From the NCBI GenBank assembly GCA_030374805.1, contig JARGSG010000083.1, positions 124,001-188,000 on the forward strand: DNA of 64,000 nt, in the 5' to 3' direction. Made by a program: the position numbers and the translations under genes. Origin of the DNA: Gracilaria gracilis. Lineage: Eukaryota; Rhodophyta; Florideophyceae; Gracilariales; Gracilariaceae. Of this stretch, positions 1-9,991 are shown in pieces; the stretch's first letter is position 1, and every line of letters starts with the position of its first letter. The notes under the pieces were generated by a model. That model searched no databases, had not been told where the DNA came from, and saw only the letters and a list, made by a program, of their open reading frames with translations.

Positions 1-8
1 CCCAAGAA

Positions 9-305
9 ATGGTGCAGGTCTATTCCCGTCAACACGACCTTCGGGTTATTCAACCAATTTTCTCGTTGTACGAGAAGTATCATCTCGCAGTGGCGAACGG
101 TGTTGAACAGGTGTCGCCGAATGCCCCTTTCTGGATAATTGTTGCCAATCTGGACAACAACCCCCAGTATCTGGTAAAGAATCAAGTCATTGGATCGGTC
201 ACACCCACTCGCGATGCTCCCTACCCAAATGGCGGCTGCCGATGTCCTCGGTTTGGATTCCTCAAAAAGGGGCGACAATCCAAGACACCCCGACGTTCCG
301 TCTGA
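9..305 (+). pseudogene. Gypsy-A protease-to-RT linker fragment
   Basis: This 98-codon piece corresponds to the stretch upstream of RT in the related Gypsy-C element (around 48090-48230). Both have a conserved Leu-x-x-Ala-Asn-Gly followed by a hydrophobic strand, an Asn-rich turn and a Gly motif. It is in a different frame from the RT that follows, so a frameshift lies at roughly 210-300. It has no independent function and marks the decayed upstream part of the polyprotein. Confidence 0.6.
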
Positions 306-3300
306 GGAGGGAGAGGATACTCCTGTCACAACTCCTGTTCCAACGGATAAATTGCCGAGTGACTCGGAAACCGCGCCTGCGCCTGCATCCGATACGGAAT
401 ATGGCCCAACGAGCTATGACCGGATTGATCCCGTGAAGGCTCTTAAGGAGCTCGATGCCCGCCACGTAGCGGAATCACACCGTGAACGTCTGAGAGACAT
501 TTTACGGGAATTTATCCCAATGTGGGATGGATCTCTTGTTGAGATAAATAAAGCGGAACACCGGATTGATTTGCTACCGGAAGCGCGACCCGTTTCGCAA
601 CCCCGTTACAGGGCAGGACAGGAGGCTCGGGAAGAGGAGCAGTTCCAAGTGGACAAGATGCTCCGCGCAGGCGTGATTGAACCCGCTCAGTCACCCTGGG
701 CATCTCCAGTACTACTCGCAATCAAGGCCGACGGAATCTGGAGGTTCTGTGTCGACTATCGCCGGCTCAATGCCGTGATGATCAGGGACACGTACCCAAT
801 CCCTCGCAAGGACGAGTGCATCGATTCGCTCTGAAACTCAATCGAATTCACGGCATTGGACGCCAATTGGGAGTATTAGCAAGTCCCCGTAAGAGAGGAA
901 GACCGCGATAAGACCGCGTTTGTATGCCACTCTGGATCTTTCCGCTTCAAGCGTATGCCGTTTGGTCTCACCAACGCCCCCGCTACATTTCAGCGTGCTA
1001 TCGACATCTTGTTGAACTGCTTTACCTGGCGGACATGTCTAGTTTACCTAGATGACATAATTGTCTTCTCCAGTAGTCTGGACGATCATCTCACCCACGT
1101 AAGGGAAGTAATGACCACACTGCGTGACGCAGGAATTTCCCTCAAGCTGAGGAAGTGTGAATTCTTCACAGACACCGTGACGTACCTGGGCCAATTTATC
1201 CGTCCAGGACGGTTGTCGACCGAGGAAGCTCGAGTGAAGTCCCTTGCCAAGGCGAAGGAGCCGAGAACCCAAACGGAATTGCGCTCCTTCCTGGGATTGT
1301 TCAACGTCTACCGACGGTTCGTCCCGAATTTCTCGGATATCGCGGCACCCCTCAACGCACTACTGCGAAAAGGCCAGCAACCGAAACTGGTACCCTTCAC
1401 GCCTGTCGAGACAGAGGCATTTAACTCCTTGAAGGAAGCTGTCACATCTGCCCCGATTCTATCGTTGCCAAAACCCGGACTACTGTACTCCGTGGACACG
1501 CATTCGAGCGAGTACCAAGTGGGTTGTGCTCTTTTTCAAACCACCCCCGAAGGGGAACGTAAGCTCATTGGTTACTGGTCGCGTTCGCTCAACGTTCATG
1601 AACGGAATTACTCCGTTTCGGAGAAAGAGTGCCTCGTTGTTGTATGGGCTCTGGCAACTCTTCGCCCCTATTTTTTGGGTGTGCGCTTTACCGTGTACAC
1701 GGATCATTCCTCGCTGAGATGGTTACTGAACATCTCCGACCCGTCGGAACGCCTCATGCGATAGAGGCTCCGCCTAGCGGAATTCGACTTTCAAGTCGTG
1801 TATAAGAAGGGAGCGCTGAACACACAAGCCAACGCACTGTCGAGATTACCCACAAATCGGGAAGCCCTCTCCTCCGGAGACGATGAGATCCCTTGTTTCG
1901 TGCCTGACGAGGTGGACACGGAATATCCGAAAGGTGAACTCGACACTTGGCCAGAAGACTGGGAATTCGACGATGAATTTGACGAACTACTCGTGGCAAA
2001 CGAGAATGGGGCTGACAGGCCCCTACCGGGGAATTTTGTCCCGGTAACACAGGAGGAAATGATCCGAGAACAACACGGCGACCCGTTCTGCGTGCGCATT
2101 CGTGCCCGTTTAAACGGAGAAGCAACCCTTTCATTTGAGGTTAATGACGTCGGTTATCTCGTGAGAACGGTCGAGTCTAACCCACAAGTGGGGGTTCCTC
2201 ACACGCTGCATGCGCGGATACTTTAACTGTCGCATTACGTGAGGCTGAGTGGCCACGCAGGGGGACGGAAGTTATACTTAACCCTGCGAAGGGACTTTTA
2301 CTGGCCCGCCATGGCGGTTGATTGCTACGCAACGGTGCGGCTCTGCACTGAATGCGCGAAAAACTGGTTTAAACTCCGGAAGAACTCAAAGAAGATGAGA
2401 TTATTCCCTGCAAGGGCACCCATCGAGTTTCTCGCAATTCATATACTCGGACCCCTCCTGACGACCCGGAGAGGTCACAAGTTTCTGCTCGTAATAACGG
2501 ATCGTTTCTCGAAACTGGTTCGGACCGTCCCTCTGAAGAGGATCACCGCTTTCACGGTAGCCCAAGCCTTCGTGAAGCACTGGATTTTCGTCTACGGTTC
2601 GCCGGTCCAGGTAATCTCCGATAACGGGAAACAGTTCGCATCGCGGTTTTTCCAGGATGTATGTCGCATCCTGGATGTAAAGAACCTGTTCACTACAACC
2701 TACCATCCCCAGTGTAATGGGCAAGTCGAACGGTTCAACAGGACGATGCTAGCATCTCTCCGTTCTTACGTGGCCGATTACCCAAAGACATGGGACCTGT
2801 ACACTGACGCGCTGACCTTCGCGTACAACACGTAGGTAAATAGAATTACCGGTGTTTCACCGTTCGAGTTAGTACTCTCCCGTACCACCCCGCCGGTGGC
2901 GTTGGAAGCACAGCCTACGCTGGGTAATTTCCCCTCTGTGGGTGACTACCGCCAGAAATGGAGGCGATGCCTATCCAAGTTGGTACCCGCCACTCGCCAA
3001 TCCATGGCGAGAGCTCAAGCCGCTTACAAGCGTTGTTTCGGTGCTCGCCTGCGAGGAAGTAACACACCACCAGTTAAGGCGGGTACCTACGTCTTTGTAC
3101 GGAAGGAACACTATAAACCTGATAGGGAGAAACGCCATAAGCTCTCGCCCGTGGCGGATGGACCATTCAAGGTAATCTCCGTCGCGGAGGACACAGTGGT
3201 ACTGGAAATCAAGGACGCGCATGAGCGGATCTCCCGCGATCGCGTGGTCTTGGCCCCACCACCTCGTCTAAGGTCGTGCTGGCACCTGCCAGCCCCGTGT

Positions 3301-3336
3301 CTACGGAATCAACAACCCCCGAAACAATCGTGCTGA
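190..3336 (+). pseudogene. pol: Gypsy-A pol: reverse transcriptase, RNase H, integrase (broken)
   Basis: All pieces lie in one frame, interrupted by stops at 832-834, 877-879, 1762-1764, 2224-2226 and 2833-2835. RT motifs are clear: a primer-grip-like VDYRRLN segment near 745-775 and the YLDD catalytic box near 1045-1057. The RNase H segment (about 1480-1830) has the YTDHSSLRWLL motif but reads VDTHSSEY where the related copy has DTDASDA. The integrase (about 2240-3000) keeps the second Asp (SDNGKQF) and the Glu (GQVERFNR), but the first catalytic Asp is His (codon 2440-2442). Gypsy-C carries the same region in a nearly open frame and is the best guide to the original order. The region 3337-3954 has no recognisable domain. 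Confidence 0.9.
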
Positions 3337-3954
3337 ATCGCCAGCTGATTTTACCACACCCGAACCGGGGACTGTCAGACCTACCGATGGAATCAGATAC
3401 ACCGATGATATCGGAAAACATTGTTGGCCAGAATGGCCATTTTTCTGTTTAACCCGCTAGCGGGGACTCTGCCCGCGTAGCGGAACGGTCTACCCCATCT
3501 CCAGCCGCTCTGCCTAAGGAGAAGGAAAAGGTCACTTCTGCTGAAGTTAATCCGCTGTCGCAACGGGAAGAAGACATCCGTGGTACACGGCAGGCTGCTG
3601 CCACACCGGAAATTCTGTCAGACACGCCGCTGCAGGTGGAGGAGCTACACGCTGAAGCGGACAGAACAACCATTCTCTTGCCCAAGGCGAGCCGTGATCG
3701 TGTCCTGGTACCAGCTCAGCTGGTCTGTAAGGAACCAACTCCACCGGGGACGTCTCCGAACAATTGGTCGCACGCGCCCACCGCAACGGCGGACGTGGCT
3801 CTAAAACCCACCGCTGGACGTGGGATGGCAAGCCCTGTAAAAAGGAAGGACGACAACGCAAAGCCACGCACGGCTGCGGAAGTTCCGAGTGTCTCGGTAG
3901 ACCCTGGCATCGTCGCCAGACGGAAACCGGTCACCCCGGGATGAAGTTCGCGTC

Positions 3955-4674
3955 ATGGACGGCGTGGACACGCCAGTCGAGGCGGTAATTCCCCAAGTAA
4001 TGGGTGCGGCTCGCGCTGCACCCAGCACTGCTGGAAGTCCCACCAAGAGCCTGGAGTCAACGGAAGTAACCGTTGGGAACGGATCGCCACGGCGCCGCCA
4101 CCTGGCACGCGCAGGAAAAGACACCCTGTCCAGGGAGGCGGATCGCGCCACGGCGCCCCACGGCCACACGCTGGTGAAGTCACGTGCGAGCACGGAAGGC
4201 GCGCGTGGCGCTGCGCCACTCGCGGGGCAACGCGGGAAAGCCGCGACGAGTTCCTCAGAACGTCCGTCGGTACGGGTTGAATCACGGAGACTTACAGTTC
4301 GCCCCGAAGCACGCAGACTTGCGGTACGCACAGCGGAACACCCACCTCCACGGAGGATCACTCGGTCAACCGCGACGAGCGTATCGGTACCCGATTCGGA
4401 AAATTCCCCTTCGCAGGGCGATGAGCGCACAGCCGTGACGACGACTCGGCAAGGCCGGCAGGTGTACTTAAAAGAGTACGTCGTCGCCCTAATTGTCGGG
4501 CATTCCTGGAATCAGGAGGGTGTACTACGCTACCACGTCCGTTGGTACGGGTATGATCCGGCTCAGGACACCGCCGAGCCGATCGAGAATCTCTCACGTT
4601 CAAAGGTGGTTCAGTATCAGCGTCAAACGGGAACAGCCCCACCAGCTACGCTGGGAAGTGCCCAAGTGGGATGA
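3955..4674 (+). pseudogene. Gypsy-A C-terminal region with chromodomain-like segment
   Basis: This 239-codon stretch is in the same frame as pol but separated from it by a stop at 3334-3336 and about 600 bases of degenerate sequence. The first two thirds are low-complexity and rich in Arg, Ala and Thr. Residues encoded at about 4470-4620 look like a chromodomain: a Val-rich first strand, the YHVRWYGYDP core, then an acidic TAEP and a basic tail. Gypsy-C has the same arrangement (RWYGWG, TAEP) at the end of its integrase. Chromodomains at this position target integration to marked chromatin in chromoviruses. The match is by eye, so chromodomain-like is the safe wording. Confidence 0.6.
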
Positions 4675-4981
4675 AGGAGAACCGCGGAAACAGGAAGAGC
4701 TGAAGATGAGGAACACACGTCATGGACGGGAGGAGATCACCGCTCATGCGCTGGTACTCCGACCATGGTCGTGCATAGTGTTTCGCGAACATACCCGAGG
4801 GGTTTTTCAGCCAGCTTGCTGGTCATTACGTGGCAAGCACGGTTTTCCCTGTCGGAAGGGTGTGCATTTCCGCGCACACCGCGTGAAGTAGCCGGTTCAC
4901 TATCGGTGACTACAAGAACAAGTCATAGACGGAAAGAACTCACAAGCAGGTGGTTTTTATTGCTACTATTCGGACCCAGTC

Positions 4982-6631
4982 TTACTGATTATGGCCACTC
5001 CCCTCGTTCGGAGTCTGACCACCGCCGAGGCGTTGCGCCAGAGCTTCCCGCATTGGGGAAAAGTCGACGGTCGCCGTATCGGCGCCGAGCCCCATCTCTC
5101 GGAGGATCTGCGCGATGACGGCACCGGAATTCCCGCTCGTCCGGGGAGTATTCCCGGCACCGGCCGTTGAAGTCGGAACAGCCGAAGCTGACGTCCACGC
5201 CGCAGCAGCGGGCTCAGACTGCTGCGGAACAGGTTCACCATTCTCCGGAGGAGTGCCGACAACCATCGCGTCGTCATCCCCGCCCGCCGTGTCGTATGCG
5301 TTGTCCAACATGGGTTCATTTTCCCCGCTAGAGCGGTAATAATCGTCCGAGTCGACGAATCAATCAGATGACCGTGTGGGATTTCTCCCGGAGCATTCCG
5401 GAGTTCGGCCGCTTCATCAGCGGAAATCTCCCGTTGTTCCCAAGGATCGAAGTACACGAAATCCCCCGCCAAGGCGGTATTGCGCCCCAGACCTGGGCCA
5501 TGTCCACCGCCACCGGTGAGCCGGCCACTCTGCCCGCTCGGGACCGCTTTCCAGTCAATACTGTCGATATAGTCGAGTAACTCGAGGCCTTTTTCGGCGT
5601 TAGCCTGACCCCCAAACGGGATGGTCATGTCGAGTTGACGGATACCGGCCCCCACGCGCGGAGGAAGAAACCACAGTCTTTACTGGTCGTAGGCCTCACT
5701 GAGGATGTACGCCGCAGCCCAGACGGCCCACTCGGTGACTACAACCGACTAAAGCCCGCTACGGGGATCCGTTAGGAGGTATGACCCTAAATAGGTGAAC
5801 ACCGGGAGCAGCTCTACGTAGCACCCCCGGCATGCCTCGAGCTGAGCCTACCAGGCTGGCAGAGGGACGTACGGACCTTTTCGGTGAGCGGAAGCAATAC
5901 GCTCCACCTCCACGTTTTGATATGCAACGAAGTACCCGAACCGGGAATGGCAGCGCCGCTCGAAGCGGATGAATTCCTGAAGGAAGGAGGACCGGTAACG
6001 ACGCGCGAGATAGCGGAATTCGGCCCGGATGATCGGTCGTTGCCAGCACAAGGTTTCTTGCCGGACAACCGGGAATCTCGCAAAGCCAGGGTCTCTAACG
6101 GTGACAGCCGGTCGCAATAGCTCATCTCCCCGCGGGTGCGGTACTGCTCGACGTCAAACCTCATCTCTTGCGGGATGAGGAACTCGAAAGGAGCCCGGCT
6201 CTGCCGTTGGTGTCCAATCCGCACCAGCACGGCATGAGCTTGAGCTCGGGACTCGCCCGCGTAGCAGAGAACCTGGTGTGCAGGTATGGCCACGCGCCGG
6301 CACCAATACCATGAAGTGGTGACGATAATCGGCAGGTCCCCGGGAAGGCGCTCATTGCCGTCTTGTCGAACACCGAGACCAGGTGGAACCACGGCGCAGG
6401 CCGGAGGCCCATAGCCTGTTGCCGATTGTTCGGTTTGAGCCCCATGAGGGAGTCGTAGGGCGGCCAATTGCCGCCCGCCCCGGAGCCGGTTGACGCCCCA
6501 ACTTGAGAAGGGATCGCCACCGTCCTGGACGGTTGCCCCTGGTTCGCACCTGTCTGTTGCCCGCCTTGCGGTAAGGACACGAAACGGAAGCCGGGGAATC
6601 CCCCTGTATGGGGTTGCTGAGAGCCACTCAT
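4982..6631 (-). pseudogene. Antisense ORF region between Gypsy-A pol and its 3' LTR
   Basis: Read on the minus strand, this region has a chain of overlapping open segments in shifting frames: 6631-6161, 6467-5814, 6117-5848, 5655-4966 and 5311-4982. The first starts MSGSQQPHTGG and is Gln/Gly/Pro-rich. The middle parts look like folded protein (Trp, Tyr and Arg-rich). The last part is acidic and Ala/Thr-rich and ends about 300 bases beyond the sense chromodomain segment. The pattern suggests a single antisense protein of roughly 500 residues broken by several single-base indels. I recognise no domain. It could also be a captured gene or a chance open frame; the natural amino-acid composition of the middle part argues weakly against chance. 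Confidence 0.4.
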
Positions 6632-6831
6632 GGTGAGGTCGATGACAAGAGTCGGAGGAGCGTGGTAGTTGGTGGCCGAGGTGTCGGGAAGAGATGCTGG
6701 AGCAATTGTAACTGCGGGTGCTGGGGCGTTCGTTGGTAGAGAACGAGAAGTTGCCGCCTAGCCAGAAGAAGGCATGCTTTTACCCTCCATGGTTGCCGCC
6801 GTCGTTTCTCTCTGTGAGGTAATACTTCCGC

Positions 6832-6846
6832 CTAAGGAGGGGGATA
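6832..6846 (+). promoter_or_regulatory. Polypurine tract of Gypsy-A
   Basis: A purine run (AAGGAGGGGGA) lies immediately upstream of the LTR start TGTAGTGCAACG. Gypsy-C has the same arrangement (AGGAAGGGGG before TGTAGTACAATG). This is the expected primer site for plus-strand DNA synthesis. Confidence 0.75.
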
Positions 6847-7615
6847 TGTAGTGCAACGCCCTCTGATGGAGGTTTCTGACTACTTAGTCATATTCCGACA
6901 TGTCGGACGGGTGCTCCCAATAGAAGTACATGAATAGTAACAACCACTGTAGTGGGAAGGACACGTAGGACACGGTTGAGCCAGGAGGTTGGCCACATAC
7001 ACGTGGGACGGGCGCCACGGCGCGTGGGTAATTACCATTATGCGTGGGCCTACTTTAGTTAGTTTATTAAATTACTTGTTGGCGCGAGCTCGCTACTTAG
7101 CCTGGTGGCGGCCTCGCCGCCATGCACAGTAAAGTTCGGGAAACCAGGGTTGACTCTATACTTCTTTGCCTTCGGCGATCATCGACTCCTTCTAGGAGAG
7201 AGGCTCCATTGCCTACGGGTAGTGTATCCTCCTTGTGTCACCTAACGGGAACCATTCTTGGGAATGTTTTCCGCCTGTGTAGCGTTCGACCCTGTACAGG
7301 GAGAACCCCGTTGTTTACCGTAGCCTTTTTGCCTTTTTCTCCTTTCCCTTCTTTCCATCCCCCGCTCTCGCGGATTCAGTTTCTCTTTTCCCACTTCCGT
7401 GGACTCGTGCCTCTCTCGAGGACCCGTTCAACCACACACGTGGTGCCAACACCGATCCTTGCTCAACTCTCTACGCCCATCGTGACGGCTCGGCCTCGGC
7501 TTACACCCGACTTCGTCGTTCCTTGCCAAAGAGGCTCTGTCTGCTGATTACCCTCCTACGGCGGATGAGCTCGGACGTCTTCGTGATGTCTTTCCGCCTC
7601 TGGCGTTGCACTACA
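6847..7615 (+). repeat. 3' LTR of Gypsy-A (769 bp)
   Basis: The LTR starts TGTAGTGCAACG and ends CGTTGCACTACA, a perfect 12-bp terminal inverted repeat with canonical TG...CA ends. It is preceded by a polypurine tract and followed directly by another element's integrase sequence. The interior holds several short perfect palindromes (CCGACATGTCGG, GCGAGCTCGC, CCCTGTACAGGG) and a pyrimidine-rich stretch near 7320-7400. An open frame at 7122-7547 inside it is not considered a gene. Confidence 0.9.
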
Positions 7616-8393
7616 AAATGGGCGTTATTCTTGGCCAAGACGATAGTGGGAGCTGGAACTTTGACATGAGAGATCTGGAGATTTTCAACAATTCCCTACA
7701 CACCACTTCTACTGTTCCATTACTACACGGTGCATAGGCCAAAGTAAAGTGGTGTTGGGTGTGCAATTGGTCCTTCAGGTTGGCGATCACTGTATTATTG
7801 AAATGACTGCCTAGATCTGAAACCCAAGCTCTTGCAGTTCCAAATGCAGCGAACCGCTGAATGAGAGGTTCGGCTGTCGTTTCTGCTGTTGCGTCTTTCG
7901 TAGGTCGTAGCCATACATATCCAGACAAATCGTCTTTGACGATTAAAACATATTTGAAATGGTTCCTGCCTTTCCCCATGCTGCAGTAGTCAAAGTGGAT
8001 TATCTCGTTTGGCTTTGTAGCATGCATGGCGGAACCAAGTGGGCGTGGAACGATGTATTCAGGCTGTCTAGCGAGACATTCGAAGCAAGAGGAGATAAAG
8101 GCATGGACGTCTTTAGGAAGTCCGTCCCAAACGAAAAATCGGTCGATGTTTGCCTTCCTTGATTCTTCCGCTCGGTGTCCTTTTGCTCCAGCGTGCGCCG
8201 CTATTAAAATTCGCATCTGGCACGCCGCTCCATCGCTCGGGATCCAGAGGCGACCTTGGGCGTCCTGTGACACTCCATTGACCTTGAGGAGGCCCTGTGG
8301 AGGCTTATGGTGGCTTTTCTGCTGTTCGTCTTTGATATGATGCCGTGTAGGCCAGTCCAGTTCTTTGCTGGCTTCAGGGTTCACCGGAGCCAA
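7616..8393 (-). pseudogene. Gypsy-B integrase, truncated by the Gypsy-A insertion
   Basis: This is the integrase part of Gypsy-B pol. A zinc-binding HHCC module is visible (HAGAKGHRAEESR ... SSCFEC). The catalytic core shows HFDY for the first Asp, SDLGSHF for the second, and NGTVE for the Glu. The frame stops where the Gypsy-A LTR begins: the last genuine residues are at 7616, and the listed stop lies in LTR sequence. Integrase normally continues for well over a hundred residues beyond this point, so the C-terminal domain has been lost to the insertion. Confidence 0.85.
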
Positions 8394-8542
8394 TAGTATA
8401 GTCTTGCAGGCGTTCCGCTATTTCATCTGGACAACATCTGGTGTCTTAACGGCCCAACGTGTTAACATGTCGGCCCAAACATTTCGTCCAGGCAGATGCT
8501 GGATGATGTACCTGAAACCACTAAGCTTCATTGCCCATCTAA

Positions 8543-9599
8543 TCAACTTGCTTGCTGTGTGCCGTGGTACGCTAGGATTTCTCCCATATGGTTCACTAAA
8601 TTTGCGTGGTCTGTAAATATTGTCACAATTAGACCCAGTACAAGGTAGTCTAGCCTTGTCATGGCTTCTACAATTGCAAAGTCTTCTTTCTCTGGGGTGC
8701 TCCAGTGCTCTGCAGAGTCTCTGAATGTGCTTGAGAGAATTGCTAGTGGTTCATGCTCCTGTAGATCGAGGTCTGGTTTCCTTTGTTCGTCCGGAATTTG
8801 GGTCAGGATAGTTGCCCAATGAGTTTCGGAAGCATCTGTAAACAGGCACACGGAATGATTTTTCTTTGGATGCGCCAACTTCGTTGCAGAAACGAGATGA
8901 CGTTTTACATCCTCAAACGCAAATTGATGCGTAGCATTCCACTTCTCTGATAGGTGTATCTTCCTTACCGCGGTCTTCTTACGTGATCCTGCGGTGGCGT
9001 AAGATTCCTCCATGAGATTTTGTAGTGGCTGTATTCTCCGGGCATAGACCGGGATGGATGTACGCATCACAATGGTTGCACAAATCAGTTTTTGAAGTTC
9101 TCTGGCGGTGTTCGGTGTCTTCATATCAACAGGGGTCTCAAAGCAGCGTGGGTCATACTGCACGCCTTCCTTGGATATGATTCTGCCGCAGAACTTTACG
9201 CTGGTTTGGAAGAGGTTACCCTTTTTCGGATTTGACCTTGAACCCGAAACGTTCGCAGGCGCCGAAAAAGTTTGCAAGAGTCTTGAGCGATTGCTCCTCG
9301 TTTTTGGCGTGCAGTAGAAAGTCGTCTATCCACTTGATGACATTTGGTGTAGCCTTTGCGAACGTTGCCTGCAGACAAGCCTGAAAATGATTGCCAGAGT
9401 CCGTACCTCTTTGCAACACTCGACGTGGTGAGTAGATGCCAATGGGGGTTTGGATTGACATTAGCTATTGCGACTCGGGTGATAGAGCGAACTGCCAGTA
9501 TCCATGACAGAAATCGATATTCGCGAATACTGCGGAGCCACTACATTCCTGTAGTTTCGATTCCAATTGCGGCATTGCGGACTGCAATGGCACAGTCTC
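8543..9599 (-). pseudogene. Gypsy-B reverse transcriptase (3' part) and RNase H
   Basis: On the minus strand from 9599 this encodes the RT palm (NIDFCHGYWQF), an in-frame stop near 9455, the catalytic box KWIDDFLLHA (9461-9216), the thumb, then RNase H (9277-8543) with CLFTDASETHW and TIFTDHANLV. At least two frameshifts separate these segments. A further frameshift after the RNase H core hides the connection to the integrase. The boundary at 9599 is exactly the MULE target duplication, and the upstream half of the same RT resumes at 16460. Confidence 0.85.
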
Positions 9600-9863
9600 G
9601 GGAGGAGGAGAATTGACGCACTGTGAGGGCTGTCATTTTTCTCCCCCCAGAACCTCCTTATTTATGTAACAAAATCCCGGAGAACCTCCCTTCTCATCGT
9701 CACGTCTCCGAAGAACCTCCCTACCACTCCTGAATGGCCAAGTCGCCAGATCTTCCCTAGCAAGCCTCCCTATTGGTAAAGCCTTCATCAAACCTGTGTC
9801 ACAATTGTGTGACACTTGCTTAACTACAAAACCGAAATAGATTCCACAATAGAAATGCGCGCG
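9600..9863 (+). repeat. Left terminal inverted repeat of MULE-A
   Basis: It matches the reverse complement of 16196-16459 almost base for base. The motif AGAACCTCC occurs three times (9649, 9681, 9712), spaced by 32 and 31 bases, with a degenerate fourth (AAGCCTCC near 9762). A near-palindrome with TGTCAC/GTGACA arms lies near 9807-9825. Regularly spaced subterminal motifs are typical of transposase binding sites. Confidence 0.92.
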
Positions 9864-9991
9864 CTTTCCTAAGTCGTGAGATCAGCAACAAGTAAGCAAG
9901 TGAGCTCTCTCATCGAAGCTCATGTTCAGCTGACTGTAGCTATTATCATCACTGATACACATCGCTAGCCGTTCTCAATTTTGAAGCACTC

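Larger units (their letters stand above)
1..7615 (+). mobile_element. Gypsy-A: 3' part of a Ty3/gypsy chromovirus-like LTR retrotransposon
   Basis: The element runs off the left edge of the window, so its 5' LTR, gag and most of the protease are not visible. In order it shows the end of the protease/linker region, reverse transcriptase, RNase H, integrase, a chromodomain-like segment, an antisense ORF region and a 3' LTR. The right end is the inverted-repeat terminus CGTTGCACTACA, mirrored by TGTAGTGCAACG at the LTR start. Immediately to its right begins the truncated integrase of another gypsy element on the opposite strand, so Gypsy-A inserted into that older element. The pol frame has at least five internal stops and one frameshift, so this copy is dead. 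The target duplication cannot be checked because the left end is outside the window. Confidence 0.92.

Noticed and set aside
7122-7547. 141-codon ORF in the Gypsy-A LTR
   Set aside because: It lies wholly in LTR sequence with Pro/Ser/Arg composition caused by a pyrimidine-rich tract.
9633-9815. 60-codon ORF in the left MULE inverted repeat (and its twin at 16244-16426)
   Set aside because: The same frame occurs only because the two TIRs are copies; it overlaps the likely binding-motif series.
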